From Thermoplasma acidophilum DSM 1728 (GTDB lineage: Archaea > Thermoplasmatota > Thermoplasmata > Thermoplasmatales > Thermoplasmataceae), in NCBI RefSeq assembly GCF_000195915.1, contig NC_002578.1, positions 1,111,644-1,175,643 of the forward strand: a DNA stretch of 64,000 bases, given 5' to 3'. Shown here piece by piece: positions 28,475 to 37,770 of the stretch. Within the stretch, counting starts at the first letter, position 1; each line of letters starts with the position of its first letter. Position numbers and translations under genes: made by a program. The notes below the pieces were generated by a model. The model saw only the letters and a list, made by a program, of their open reading frames with translations, ran no database searches and was not told the DNA's origin.

Positions 28475-29620
28475 TCATCTGTATGCGGAATTGTCCGCTC
28501 TCATCTTCTCTGAAGATCCCATTTTTCTTCTCTCAGCCCTGATGTAATCGTAGATCTCAAGCAACGATGATATATGCCTCTCGAGGCTGTATTTTGACTC
28601 TACGAGATGCCTGGCCTCGGCTGCAAGTTTCCTTCTATCTTCATGCAAAATTCTCTCTGCGGTCTCCACCGCTGATCTGATATCGCCGAACTTGACGTAT
28701 GATATGGCTTCGGTATTCTCCTTAACCGGAAAGTCTTCAGAAACCATGACGGGTACTCCGGAGGCCAGCGCCTCGAAGACGGATATCCCGAAGGTATCAG
28801 CCGAAGACGGATAGACGAAGAGGCTTGCATTTGCCATGAGGTCCATCTTCCTCTGGTCATCTACATACCCGAGTATCTCAACATTTTTCATGCCGTGATA
28901 CTTCACGATTCTTCTTATCCTATCCAGCTCCGGCCCAACTCCCGCTATCTTGAACCTCACATCTTCGCTTTTCATTGCTTCAGCGAGATCCAGCACCCTG
29001 TAAATGCCCTTGTCAACAGTGATTCTACCCAGGTAGAGTATGTATCTCTCTCCGGAATCCGCCGGAACATACCTGTACTTATCGGTGTCCACGAAGAGCG
29101 GGAGAGTGACCACATTCTTCACCCCCCTGATCTTCAGGTACTCTTCAACCGTTGCGCTTGGTGCCATTACCATCCTGCATTTTCTGTAAAGAAAAAGGCT
29201 GTAGCGTTCTCCCAGGTCGAAGGCAAGGTTCTTGAATGGCATGTTTATGCTTTCCTTCATCCTGGATACGTCCGTGTGAAATGTGGCAACTGGCGGGACG
29301 CCGATCCTCCTTGCGACGAGATACCCCACGGAGCTCATGTAAAATGCATTGTGCAGGTGCACTATGTCTGGATTAAACTCCAGCGCTCTCCTGAATACCC
29401 GGAATGGTATGAATGACACCGGCACCCTGTACTGTGGGTATGGCAAGAATGGAGCCGTGTACTTCGGTACGTACACATTATGCTCCCTGGAATCTCCGGT
29501 GACCGAGAAGATCATCACCTCGTGCCCCTCATCCTCAAGCTTCTGTTTTACCTCCTTGAGGTATACAGAAACCCCGTCCGGAGTGGGGTAATAGGTGTCA
29601 GTAAAGTAAAGTATTCTCAA
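28475..29620 (-). CDS. family 4 glycosyltransferase
   Basis: A 381-residue GT-B fold enzyme. The N-terminal acceptor domain begins RILYFTDTYYPTPDGVSVYLKEV and holds IVHLHNAFYMSSVGYLVARRI and FHTD. The C-terminal donor domain has YILYLGRITVDKGIYRVLDLAEAM and the E-x7-E motif region SADTFGISVFEALASGVPV. It resembles alpha-hexosyltransferases that act on glycolipids or glycan precursors. The start is TTG at 29620, with GAGGT six bases upstream. It lies 12 bases after the NAD-kinase-like gene, so the two form an operon. Confidence 0.87.
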   Translation of the reverse strand: MRILYFTDTYYPTPDGVSVYLKEVKQKLEDEGHEVMIFSVTGDSREHNVYVPKYTAPFLPYPQYRVPVSFIPFRVFRRALEFNPDIVHLHNAFYMSSVGYLVARRIGVPPVATFHTDVSRMKESINMPFKNLAFDLGERYSLFLYRKCRMVMAPSATVEEYLKIRGVKNVVTLPLFVDTDKYRYVPADSGERYILYLGRITVDKGIYRVLDLAEAMKSEDVRFKIAGVGPELDRIRRIVKYHGMKNVEILGYVDDQRKMDLMANASLFVYPSSADTFGISVFEALASGVPVMVSEDFPVKENTEAISYVKFGDIRSAVETAERILHEDRRKLAAEARHLVESKYSLERHISSLLEIYDYIRAERRKMGSSEKMRADNSAYR

Positions 29621-29632
29621 TTCTTACCTCTG

Positions 29633-30697
29633 TCACAATATTACAGGAACAATTTTATATTTGCCGTAGCCTGATAGAACCCTCACATATCCGTTCTTCC
29701 ATGGATTGACGTCCGAATCTACGTAGAGCGCCCTGATGGTTTCAGCCTTGGAAGGCGAGGCAACAACTATTATATCTTCTGCATCCAACAGTTCAAGCAC
29801 TCTTGAGGATATCTGCTTGTTTCCCCTCCCTATCAGGAAATTCTGACCTCCGATCGGTGATATGATCAATCTGCATCCTTTCCTGCAGGCATCGTATATA
29901 TCCTGTTCAGCTGCATCCTCCTTTATGAGTTTTCTGTTTCTGATTATGTCAAATGCCAGCGGATTCGTATTTATGCCCATCTCAGTTTCTATGGTTTTGC
30001 ATGTGTTTCCTGGCCCTATCACATAGTAACGGTCATCCATATGATCGATTATGTATTCTGCAATGTCCTCTACGCCGCCCATATCATACTCTGCCTTTGA
30101 ATTCATCACAATATCATTCAGGATTGGGACCTTGAGGTACCCGTAGGATCTTGCACTGAGCACCCCTCTTCTGTACAGTTCCTCGTCTATATCCATGACC
30201 TCCGCATCGGCCGTCCTGATGTCTGGCTTGGATATTGCGTTCAGGCTCTGGGCAGCATGTGACGGACTTATGGCGAAGACAGAGCTGTACATCTTAACGC
30301 CTGCAGGTACTCCTATCACTGGAATGCGTACGCCTGCGGACAGGATATCCCTTGCCGTGCCATCGCCGCCAGCAAAGACGAGTATGTCCGCATCTCCCAC
30401 ATTCCTGAGGAATCCAAGTGTATCATCCCGTGTGCTTGGCCAATGCGCCTGATATATGACGCTGTATCTGCTGGTGAAGGCGGAGACCTCCCTTTCCCCC
30501 ATATACCCTGATGGTACGATGAAAAAATACCTTGAAAAATCCACCAGACGAAGAAATTCCATTGATCTTCTTATGGATATAGATTTTTCTGGGTCTTCTA
30601 TCTTCAGACCGTCTGACCCCTTAAGATTGAAGAAGGATCCGTATCCTGCGAGAGGATTGACGAAAAAGGCCACTCTGAGCTGTCCAGTACTGATCAC
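29633..30697 (-). CDS. ATP-NAD kinase-like protein (COG3199 group)
   Basis: A 354-residue protein of the NAD/diacylglycerol-kinase superfamily. VAFFVNPLAGYGSF at the N-terminus and the nucleotide-binding FAGGDGTARDILSAG (~120) are conserved. GVPAGVKMYSSVFAISP and the later LIISPIGGQNFLIGRGNKQIS are typical of the COG3199 branch, whose substrate is not settled; it may not be the housekeeping NAD kinase. The start is GTG at 30697; a GTG nine codons later is possible. It is upstream of, and probably cotranscribed with, the glycosyltransferase gene. Confidence 0.78.
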   Translation of the reverse strand: MISTGQLRVAFFVNPLAGYGSFFNLKGSDGLKIEDPEKSISIRRSMEFLRLVDFSRYFFIVPSGYMGEREVSAFTSRYSVIYQAHWPSTRDDTLGFLRNVGDADILVFAGGDGTARDILSAGVRIPVIGVPAGVKMYSSVFAISPSHAAQSLNAISKPDIRTADAEVMDIDEELYRRGVLSARSYGYLKVPILNDIVMNSKAEYDMGGVEDIAEYIIDHMDDRYYVIGPGNTCKTIETEMGINTNPLAFDIIRNRKLIKEDAAEQDIYDACRKGCRLIISPIGGQNFLIGRGNKQISSRVLELLDAEDIIVVASPSKAETIRALYVDSDVNPWKNGYVRVLSGYGKYKIVPVIL

Positions 30698-30803
30698 CGT
30701 GAAGAGAGATCACGGACATGCATTTTAGTTTAGCGTTCCAAGCATCCCTTCGATCAGCAAAATCGCGCTGATATCCCCCTGCAGGTCTTCCCTTCCGTCG
30801 TTG

Positions 30804-30814
30804 CCTATAAATAT
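30804..30814 (+). promoter_or_regulatory. TATA box of the MFS gene at 30844
   Basis: CCTATAAATAT centred near 30810 places the transcription start at about 30836-30844. This supports the ATG at 30844 over the in-frame codon at 30814, which would overlap the box. Confidence 0.5.
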
Positions 30815-30843
30815 TGTTTAGTGATAAACCATCATTTGGAACA

Positions 30844-32034
30844 ATGATTTCTATGGGTGATGACGCATATCTAAATTCATTCAGGTTGATCCTCGCATCA
30901 AGGGCCTTCAGGAGTGCCGGCCTCATATTCATGGCCCTGTCTCTGCCACTCTACCTGCTCTTAAACAGGATAAGCATTGTAAACGTTGGGATAATATATG
31001 TCGGCACGGCGCTTGCAAATGTATCGGTGACCATAGCCATAGGCATGCTTGGTGACCGCATAGGGTACAAGTATTCCCTTGTATTCGGAGAGATCCCTGC
31101 ATTGCTTGCGTCTGGGATCCTTGCGTTCACAAGATCCGTACCCCTGATCGTGATAGCCACCGTCATATCAGGAAGTGCGGGTGCTCCAGGCGGCATGAGG
31201 GGATCATTCTCCGTTGGCATAACACCGTACCTGGCCAGGATATGGCAGGAACCGTCTATCCGAATAGAGAGAATGGCCCAGATCACCTTCGTTGCCTCAA
31301 TAGCCAGCATTGGCGGAAGCTTACTGTTATATCTGCACGGTTTTATCACCAGGATATACGGAGATCTTGGCGCCTTCGAGATACTTTATCATGTTGCATT
31401 TATACTGATACTTCTCTCCTTTGTTTCCCTCACGATGATAAGGAGGGACAGGAGGCAGAAGAAGACCACGAAGTTCCTCAGAAAGGAGACTATGAAATTC
31501 TCTGCGCGAGTGATAATAACCAATGTGATAAATGGAAGTGCCATAGGCTTCTCAATGGCGCTCATATCTGCATGGTTCGAGATAAGGTACGGCGTCAGTG
31601 CATCGAAGATAGGCCTTGTCTTTACGATTTCATACATAACTACTGCCATTGGTTCGCTTTTGGCGAGCAGGATACACATATCAAGAGAGCGTGCCGTTTA
31701 CTTCGGTTCACTTACGCGCATACTGCAGGGCATTCTGCTTATAGCAATGGCAGCAAGCCCCATATTCATCATGGGATCGACCATTTACATCGTCAGGACG
31801 GTCGTCGCGGGATTCGGCACGCCCATAAGGAATGTAGTGAACATACAGGGAATCAAGGACGAGGATCTGGGGACTGCTTCAAGCATACAGGGAGCCCCTT
31901 CCAGAATAATGCAGAGCACTTCAGGAATCGCCGGGTATCTGATGGACTATTATCCACCATTGCCTGTTGAGATCGGCGGCCTTATACAGATAGTCGGTGG
32001 CTTCGTTTACTTCAAGCTGCTGCGGAGATACTGA
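30844..32034 (+). CDS. MFS transporter
   Basis: About 396 residues with 11-12 membrane segments. The A-motif-like GMLGDRIGYKYSLVFGEIP between segments 2 and 3 and the GGSLLLYLHGF region mark the N-terminal half; a basic loop (RRDRRQKKTTKFLRKE) separates the two halves. It is a major-facilitator protein of the single-domain-pair type; the substrate cannot be assigned. The ATG at 30844 is chosen from TATA spacing. It faces the convergent marC gene, 68 bases beyond its stop. Confidence 0.78.
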   Translation: MISMGDDAYLNSFRLILASRAFRSAGLIFMALSLPLYLLLNRISIVNVGIIYVGTALANVSVTIAIGMLGDRIGYKYSLVFGEIPALLASGILAFTRSVPLIVIATVISGSAGAPGGMRGSFSVGITPYLARIWQEPSIRIERMAQITFVASIASIGGSLLLYLHGFITRIYGDLGAFEILYHVAFILILLSFVSLTMIRRDRRQKKTTKFLRKETMKFSARVIITNVINGSAIGFSMALISAWFEIRYGVSASKIGLVFTISYITTAIGSLLASRIHISRERAVYFGSLTRILQGILLIAMAASPIFIMGSTIYIVRTVVAGFGTPIRNVVNIQGIKDEDLGTASSIQGAPSRIMQSTSGIAGYLMDYYPPLPVEIGGLIQIVGGFVYFKLLRRY

Positions 32035-32102
32035 TGTGGATGATGAAGATAATAGGCGTGTTGAATGCACATGAACTAAGTGCAACGCAGCGACTACTGA
32101 CA

Positions 32103-32711
32103 TCACTTCAGCAACGACAGGGCAACTATCGCGTCGATGAAATACTGAATGGCGAATCCAGCAAGCAGAAGGCCGAATATTCGCGATATGGCCTTCATGA
32201 CCTTGGCCCCTATGAACTTGGAGACCACGGATGACCATTTGAAAAAGATGTAAACCATCGCGAATATTATAGCTATGGATATTATGGTGTAGATTTTGGC
32301 TATGATCGGCCCCTTCATGAGTATTATGACCAGTGAAATTGCACCCGGCCCTGCGAGCATAGGCGTTGCAAATGGCACTATGCCTATATCATAATCGACT
32401 ATCTCCGATCCGGATGACTTCGGCCGGTTTCCCTCCATTATCATCTCCACCGCCATGAGAAGAAGTATTATACCGCCGGCCATCTCGAGGGCTTCTATGG
32501 ATATCCCGAAAAAGTAGATTATGTACTCTCCAGCCAGGGCAAACAGGACCAGAATAATGCCACCGTAGAATACGGCATCCTTTGTGGCCCTGAGCTTCTC
32601 AGATTCGTTGAAATTATATGTCATGGAGGTGAAAAGAACCAGGCTTCCGAAAGGATCTATCACGATGAAAAGAGGTATGAATATCTTGAGGAATTCGACA
32701 ACCTGGTTCAT
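32103..32711 (-). CDS. MarC-family membrane protein
   Basis: A 202-residue protein with six membrane segments in two related sets of three: FIPLFIVIDPFGSLVLFTSM with the conserved D-P-F/G motif in segment 1, and IVPFATPMLAGPGAISLVIIL in segment 4, both hallmarks of MarC/UPF0056. The family is not an antibiotic transporter despite its name; its function is unknown. The ATG at 32711 is chosen because AATATATTT at about 32730-32740 on the reverse strand lies ~25 bases upstream; the longer open frame to 32783 would include non-family residues. Confidence 0.85.
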   Translation of the reverse strand: MNQVVEFLKIFIPLFIVIDPFGSLVLFTSMTYNFNESEKLRATKDAVFYGGIILVLFALAGEYIIYFFGISIEALEMAGGIILLLMAVEMIMEGNRPKSSGSEIVDYDIGIVPFATPMLAGPGAISLVIILMKGPIIAKIYTIISIAIIFAMVYIFFKWSSVVSKFIGAKVMKAISRIFGLLLAGFAIQYFIDAIVALSLLK

Positions 32712-32795
32712 CTTTCGGTATAATATTCCCAAATATATTTTTCTTCCGAATCGGTACCTGATCCGTAGATCCCCGCACTCCATCCCGAAACTCGT

Positions 32796-33521
32796 TCATT
32801 CCTCTGAATGCCATTTTATCATTATTCTGCCAACAAAACCATAGATCAGAGTTTCAGCTATGAATATCGGAATCATTGTCAGCATCATAGGGGATAGGCC
32901 AAGTACCCCCTGCATTATTACCGAGGCGGAGGTAGCAGGAGATATTGAAAGAGCGTATAGAAATGGTTTTGGGATGATCGTGTATGGGTAGAATGTAGGG
33001 GGCAGTACCGTCATCACAACAGAGAGTATCCCAGCTATTCCCCATACGTTCCGCACGTGCTTTATCATGCCTGAAACTATGAACGAAACGGAACTTGTTC
33101 CGACGGTAAGCAGAACCAGGATACCGAAAAGGGCCAGGACACCCGCAAGAGTGAAGATGTGGAATATAGCCGCAAGAATTCCATAAACGATGAGGCCTGG
33201 GATCGAAAAGATCAGGTAACTCAGCGTCAGCCCCATCATATAATCCGTGGGTGATATCGAAGTGGCCACAAAAAGGTCCTGAATTCTCAGCTGAAGCCTC
33301 AGGAATGCCGCATCACCTGCGCTGGACAACGATACCGATGATACCAGGCCTATGAAGCCTCCAACCAGTGCGTAGTCGAGGAGCCGGCCCTTAGAAATTA
33401 CGAATATCAGAAATAACAGAGCAAGAGGTGTGCTCATGGCTGATATGAGATAGGATGGCCCACGCTTAACTGCACGGAATCCATAGTACCATGCAAACAG
33501 CAGAATGAATTTAAGGTTCAA
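32796..33521 (-). CDS. ABC transporter permease (ABC-2 type)
   Basis: A 241-residue integral membrane protein with about six hydrophobic segments, for example YLISAMSTPLALLFLIFVIS and GLVSSVSLSSAGDAAFLRLQ. The latter belongs to the pattern of ABC-2 exporters, where a conserved loop before segment 3 precedes LSYLIFSIPGLIVYGILA. It pairs with the ATPase gene immediately upstream, overlapping it by 11 bases. The start is TTG with GGAGAGG seven bases upstream. Substrate (drug, lipid or glycan) unknown. Confidence 0.8.
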   Translation of the reverse strand: MNLKFILLFAWYYGFRAVKRGPSYLISAMSTPLALLFLIFVISKGRLLDYALVGGFIGLVSSVSLSSAGDAAFLRLQLRIQDLFVATSISPTDYMMGLTLSYLIFSIPGLIVYGILAAIFHIFTLAGVLALFGILVLLTVGTSSVSFIVSGMIKHVRNVWGIAGILSVVMTVLPPTFYPYTIIPKPFLYALSISPATSASVIMQGVLGLSPMMLTMIPIFIAETLIYGFVGRIMIKWHSEE

Positions 33522-34386
33522 GCTGTATCCTCTCCTTTATGAAAAGGTCATCAAGCGTTATGTTCTTCACGTCGCAACCCATCTTCACATAAGCTTCAGC
33601 TTCGTCAGAATCCACATATTTTATGTAGATCCCACCAATTTCTATTGATTCTTCCTGATACTGCCTGCATTCTACCCTGACCTTTCCTGAAAAGACCGAT
33701 AGCAGTTCCCTCAGCATTCCCCTGTTCATGATCCTTCCTGATTCCACGAGCACGATATAGGATGACAGGGAAGCAGCCTCCTCCATGTAGTGAGTCGTAA
33801 GAAGGACGTTGGATCCGAGTTTCCTTATGGCAGCCCAGACTTCGTATCTGGATATCGGATCAAGACCGGTGGTCGGCTCATCCATGAAGACGATTTCGCT
33901 GCCTGATGCAAGCGCCATTGCCACGAATATTTTCCTCTTCATCCCACCTGATAGCGTGTCCGCAGGCACCCGCATGCTTTCCGCGAGGCCGACCTCTTCA
34001 AGAGCCCTCTTCGCTTCTGCATCTGCTGTTGAATACGAGAATCCCCTTGCAACAAGATACATCTTCACCTGTTCAAGCGGAGTCAGAACACCAATGGGGG
34101 AAGCTTCCTGCGGAATGCTGCACACTATTTTCCTGACCTTCGAAGCCTCTCTGACCACGTGGAAGCCATTTATCCTGATGCTACCGGATGTCGGCAGAAG
34201 CTGCGTCGAGAGTATCCTCATGAGCGTGGTCTTGCCCGCTCCGTTCCTTCCGATGATAGCAGAGATGCCACTCGGTATATCCAGATCAATTCCGCCAAGT
34301 GCCACCTTCCCGCTGGAATAGACCTTTTTCAATCCGCGTATTTCTATCAGTGCCTCGCGCGCTGAAAATGCCTCATAATACACCAA
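33511..34386 (-). CDS. ABC transporter ATP-binding protein (DrrA-like)
   Basis: ATPase of an ABC-2 exporter, ~291 residues. It shows Walker A GRNGAGKTTLMR, Q-loop SIPQEASPIGVLTPLEQ, signature LSGGMKRKIFVAMALASG, Walker B IVFMDEPTTGLDP and the H-loop TTHYMEEAA, with a C-terminal extension of ~80 residues as in DrrA/NodI types. Several starts are possible: GTG at 34395, TTG at 34386 and GTG at 34383. GAGGTG at 34393-34398 best serves 34386, which I used. It is the first gene of a two-gene operon with the permease. Confidence 0.85.
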   Translation of the reverse strand: MVYYEAFSAREALIEIRGLKKVYSSGKVALGGIDLDIPSGISAIIGRNGAGKTTLMRILSTQLLPTSGSIRINGFHVVREASKVRKIVCSIPQEASPIGVLTPLEQVKMYLVARGFSYSTADAEAKRALEEVGLAESMRVPADTLSGGMKRKIFVAMALASGSEIVFMDEPTTGLDPISRYEVWAAIRKLGSNVLLTTHYMEEAASLSSYIVLVESGRIMNRGMLRELLSVFSGKVRVECRQYQEESIEIGGIYIKYVDSDEAEAYVKMGCDVKNITLDDLFIKERIQLEP

Positions 34387-34515
34387 CTGATACACCTCTG
34401 AGGAAAGACGGAGTATTATCTCAGTTTGCGCTTAATTGACTGCCCGTATTTCAAATCTCCCTTTTATGCAGGCAGATGTATCCTTTTTCATGCATTAGCC
34501 ATAAACATGATAAAA

Positions 34516-34525
34516 GATTTTTAAC
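34516..34525 (+). promoter_or_regulatory. TATA box of the UDP-sulfoquinovose synthase gene
   Basis: GATTTTTAAC about 26 bases before the ATG at 34547, consistent with a leaderless transcript. Confidence 0.45.
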
Positions 34526-34546
34526 CTCTGTAAAATTCTATCTCGA

Positions 34547-35716
34547 ATGAAAATATTGATAATGGGTATAGACGGATATATTGGCTTTCCGCTGGCTATG
34601 AGGCTCCTGAACCGGGGGCATCAGGTGTACGGCCTTGACAACTATATAACGAGAAGGCGTGTTTCAAAGGTCGGTTCTGATTCTGCACTTCCGATACTAT
34701 CGTTCCATGAAAGAAATAGGAGGCTGAAAAGGCATTTTGGACATCAGATACCGTTCTTCTATGGCGATGCGTCCAATCCGGATTTTGTGTACAAGGTGAT
34801 CGAAAAAATTAGGCCGGATGCGGTTGTGCATCTGGCTGAACAGAGATCCGCACCGTACTCCATGATAGGCCTCAGAGAGGCAAACGAGACCATGGTGAAG
34901 AACATTACAAGCACGATGAATCTCATATATGCCATAAAGGACATTGTACCGGAGGCGCACATCCTGAAGCTTGGCACCATGGGCGAATATGGCACTCCGA
35001 ACATAGACATTCCAGAGGGGTTTTTCGAGATCGAGTACAATGGAAGAAGGGATGTGCTACCTTTCCCTAAGAACGCCGGATCGTGGTATCACTGGACAAA
35101 GGTTCACGATTCAAACAATCTCATGTTCGCGAACCGTGTCTGGAACCTGGCGGTGACCGATGTAATGCAGGGTGTCGTTTACGGAACGAAGACGCAGGAG
35201 ATTGATGAAACAGGCCTGTACACAAGGTTCGATATTGACGAGGTTTATGGAACTGCCCTCAACAGATTCACCGCCGAGGCTATAATCGATATGCCTCTCA
35301 CAGTGTACGGAAAGGGCGGCCAGACGCGCGGGTTCCTGTCTTTGAACGACAGCATTCAGTGCCTGACGCTTGCACTTGAGAAACCTCCAAAGGCTGGAGA
35401 ATACAGGGTTCTAAATCAGTTCGACGAGAAATACAGTGTGGGACAGCTGGCTGAGATGGTTCAGAGGATATTCGAAAATGAGTACGGAAAGAGGCCCGAA
35501 ATTGCACACCTGGACAATCCAAGGGTAGAAAAGGAGGAACATTACTACAATCCAGAGCACCGGAAGCTCGAAGAAATGGGCTACAGGAGGACGAAGATCA
35601 TTGAAGAAGAGATAGTGGATGCCATATCAGATCTTTCAAAATTTAGAGACAGGATATATAACCTCAGGGGCACGCTTATGCCTAAGACATTCTGGAAGCT
35701 GTCAGCGTACAATTGA
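34547..35716 (+). CDS. agl3: UDP-sulfoquinovose synthase (Agl3/SQD1-like)
   Basis: Short-chain dehydrogenase-like enzyme that joins sulfite to UDP-glucose to give UDP-sulfoquinovose. The 389 residues start with the NAD motif MGIDGYIGFPLAMRLL (GxxGxxG at 7-13). The SQD1 hallmarks are TMGEYGTPNIDIPEGFF, the catalytic pair YHWTK (Tyr-x3-Lys) in AGSWYHWTKVHDSNN, and GQTRGFLSLNDSIQCL. Plain UDP-glucose epimerases lack TMGEYGTPN, so the assignment is good. In Sulfolobus Agl3 supplies sulfoquinovose for S-layer N-glycans, and Thermoplasma glycans contain sulfonated hexoses. The 3' end lies two bases from the convergent sugar nucleotidyltransferase gene. Confidence 0.9.
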   Translation: MKILIMGIDGYIGFPLAMRLLNRGHQVYGLDNYITRRRVSKVGSDSALPILSFHERNRRLKRHFGHQIPFFYGDASNPDFVYKVIEKIRPDAVVHLAEQRSAPYSMIGLREANETMVKNITSTMNLIYAIKDIVPEAHILKLGTMGEYGTPNIDIPEGFFEIEYNGRRDVLPFPKNAGSWYHWTKVHDSNNLMFANRVWNLAVTDVMQGVVYGTKTQEIDETGLYTRFDIDEVYGTALNRFTAEAIIDMPLTVYGKGGQTRGFLSLNDSIQCLTLALEKPPKAGEYRVLNQFDEKYSVGQLAEMVQRIFENEYGKRPEIAHLDNPRVEKEEHYYNPEHRKLEEMGYRRTKIIEEEIVDAISDLSKFRDRIYNLRGTLMPKTFWKLSAYN

Positions 35717-35718
35717 TG

Positions 35719-36462
35719 CTATTTCTTAAAATCCCCTGTTTTTGCCCTTTCTCTGGCAAAACTGTATGTCCTGTTAACCACGTCAACATAGCTGGATACC
35801 TGGCCGACGCTTATCCATTCATCCTTCCTTATCATTCTGGCTTCTGTTTTCACTCCAGCCTTTATTGTTGCATCTATGGCAGGCGTGAGCTCCGACTCCT
35901 TCCGATCTATATCTATATGATCGAATATTGAAGGATCGAGGACATAGAAGGCGGCCAGCGCCAGGTTTGATGGAGGCTTTTCAGGCTTTTCCCTTACCCC
36001 GACCACTTTATCTCCGGACATTTCCAGAACACCGTATTTTCTTGGATCATCAACCTGAAATGCCACGAGGAGGTTACCGCCCTTAAAGCTGTGCACTATG
36101 GTGTTCTCAACATCAGGATCAAGAAGCATCCCATCTCCTGCATTCAGCACGAATGGAGAATCCATGTGATCCCTTGCGAGGTATACCGCATATCCATAAC
36201 CCCTTCGTTCCCGCTGTTCAATTATGTGGAGGTCGGGATAGCTCTCTTCTATAAATTTTTTGGTAACGCCATCCTCATGATCGAGAACCACATATATGTT
36301 ATCAATACCCGCATACTTCATACGGTAAATGACGGCATCGAGCATGGGCCTTATGACCATTTGACCGTCCCTTTCATCGTAAACGGAAAAGATCTCTTTT
36401 CTGTAATATTTTGAAGCCATTGAGCGCGTACCGAGGCCGGCCGCCGTTATCAGGCCATCCAT
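35719..36462 (-). CDS. sugar-1-phosphate nucleotidyltransferase
   Basis: A 247-residue GT-A-like enzyme making a nucleotide-sugar from NTP and a sugar phosphate. It starts MDGLITAAGLGTRSMASKYYRKEIF, the G-x-G-T-R nucleotide-binding loop of the UDP/dTDP-glucose pyrophosphorylase family. VLDHEDGV, LNAGDGMLLDP (metal-binding Asp) and VREKPEKPP follow. UDP-glucose pyrophosphorylase activity would supply the substrate of the neighbouring sulfoquinovose synthase; that is inference. The ATG at 36462 was chosen because it begins the domain exactly and lies 25 bases after a TATA box; the longer open frame to 36720 overlaps pgk on the other strand. Confidence 0.8.
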   Translation of the reverse strand: MDGLITAAGLGTRSMASKYYRKEIFSVYDERDGQMVIRPMLDAVIYRMKYAGIDNIYVVLDHEDGVTKKFIEESYPDLHIIEQRERRGYGYAVYLARDHMDSPFVLNAGDGMLLDPDVENTIVHSFKGGNLLVAFQVDDPRKYGVLEMSGDKVVGVREKPEKPPSNLALAAFYVLDPSIFDHIDIDRKESELTPAIDATIKAGVKTEARMIRKDEWISVGQVSSYVDVVNRTYSFARERAKTGDFKK

Positions 36463-36481
36463 CCTGACTGTATCGTGTCTC

Positions 36482-36492
36482 AATTTATTAAT
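36482..36492 (-). promoter_or_regulatory. TATA box of the nucleotidyltransferase gene
   Basis: The reverse strand reads ATTAATAAATT centred ~25 bases before the ATG at 36462. It lies back-to-back with the pgk promoter, about 30 bases away. Confidence 0.5.
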
Positions 36493-36511
36493 CATGCCGA
36501 TTTTCAGCAAT

Positions 36512-36522
36512 AAATTTAATAA
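36512..36522 (+). promoter_or_regulatory. TATA box of pgk (leaderless)
   Basis: AAATTTAATAA centred 24 bases before the pgk ATG at 36541. It probably drives pgk, prefoldin alpha and ftsY together. Confidence 0.55.
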
Positions 36523-36540
36523 CCGGGCATATTCACTACT

Positions 36541-37767
36541 ATGGATGAGTTCTTCTTGATGAATTCTTTCGATCTTGCGGGAAAAACAGTATACTTGAGG
36601 GTGGATATAAATGCACCCGTCAATCCGCTGACCGGTGAGATAATGGGTATTGACAGGTTCAGGGCCCACATAGACACGATAAGGAATTTGAGAAATTCCA
36701 AGGTCGTCATAGTTGCCCATCAGAGCAGACCTGGAAAGGACGATTTTATCTCACTCAGACAGCATGCACAGATACTTTCGCACCTTCTCAACAAGAGGGT
36801 GCAGTTCGTGGATCAGCTCTTCGGAAGCCAGGTCAACAGGGCGGTATCCGAAATGTCAGATGGGGACATAGTGATGCTGGAGAATTCAAGGTTTTATTCG
36901 GAGGAGGTTGACCTAACCACGATCGAAAGCATGGAATCATCAAACATAGTGAGAAGCCTGTCTCCGCTGTTTGACTACTTCATCATAGATGCCTTTGCTG
37001 CAATACACAGGGCACAGACAACTCTAGTTGGATTCCACAGGATAAAACCAAACATAGCCGGCACTCTCATAGAAAGGGAGGTCAGCATGATAGAACGATT
37101 CAGAAAGATAAGGGAAAAGCCGAAGATTGCAATACTTGGCGGGGCTAAGATAGAGGATTCAATAGCAGTCTCGGAGAACTTCCTATCTAGAGGGTTCGTG
37201 GATAAAATTCTAACTGGCGGAGTCGTTGCCAACGCTTTCCTGTGGGCATCCGGATTTGATATAGGAAAAAAGAACAGGGAATTCATAATGAAGAATAACG
37301 GAGATTACGAAAAGCTGCTCGACAAATGCAGGGCAATCCTTTCAAAATACGGAGATAAACTGGTTATGCCGACGGATTTCGTGATGAATCCATCGGGTCA
37401 GAGGATATCGATAAACGAGAAGATCCCGGACGACCAGATACTGGCTGACATAGGGCTGGATACCATTGTAGAATATTCCGAGATAATTGACGGAGCAAGG
37501 GCCATATTCATGAATGGACCTATGGGTATGTACGAAATAGAGGATTATTCTTCCGGTACCAGGGAAGTGTTCACCGCTGTTGCACATTCCAAGGCATTCA
37601 AGCTTGCAGGAGGCGGACACACGCTCAGCGCCCTTGACAAACTAGGTCTGACCAAGATGATCGATCATGCATCCACCGGAGGTGGTGCGTTGATAAGCTA
37701 TTTAAGTGGTGAAACAATGCCTGTCCTTGAGGCATTGAAGGAAAGCAAAAAGCTGTTTGAGGGATGA
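36541..37767 (+). CDS. pgk: phosphoglycerate kinase
   Basis: Glycolytic/gluconeogenic enzyme converting 1,3-bisphosphoglycerate and ADP to 3-phosphoglycerate and ATP. The 408 residues show the substrate motif RVDINAPVNP near the N-terminus, HQSRPG, LENSRFYSEE and the hinge. The nucleotide loops are AILGGAKIEDSI, GGVVANAF, FMNGPMGMYE and AGGGHTLSAL, then TGGGALISYLSGE. It belongs to the archaeal branch. It heads a run with pfdA (3 bases between stop and start) and ftsY. GAPDH, its pathway partner, is at the right end of the window. Confidence 0.96.
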   Translation: MDEFFLMNSFDLAGKTVYLRVDINAPVNPLTGEIMGIDRFRAHIDTIRNLRNSKVVIVAHQSRPGKDDFISLRQHAQILSHLLNKRVQFVDQLFGSQVNRAVSEMSDGDIVMLENSRFYSEEVDLTTIESMESSNIVRSLSPLFDYFIIDAFAAIHRAQTTLVGFHRIKPNIAGTLIEREVSMIERFRKIREKPKIAILGGAKIEDSIAVSENFLSRGFVDKILTGGVVANAFLWASGFDIGKKNREFIMKNNGDYEKLLDKCRAILSKYGDKLVMPTDFVMNPSGQRISINEKIPDDQILADIGLDTIVEYSEIIDGARAIFMNGPMGMYEIEDYSSGTREVFTAVAHSKAFKLAGGGHTLSALDKLGLTKMIDHASTGGGALISYLSGETMPVLEALKESKKLFEG

Positions 37768-37770
37768 ATT

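Noticed and set aside
35719-36720. Longer reading of the nucleotidyltransferase gene up to 36720
   Set aside because: The extra N-terminal 86 residues overlap pgk and its promoter; the family starts exactly at MDGLITAAGLGT, with a TATA box 25 bases upstream.
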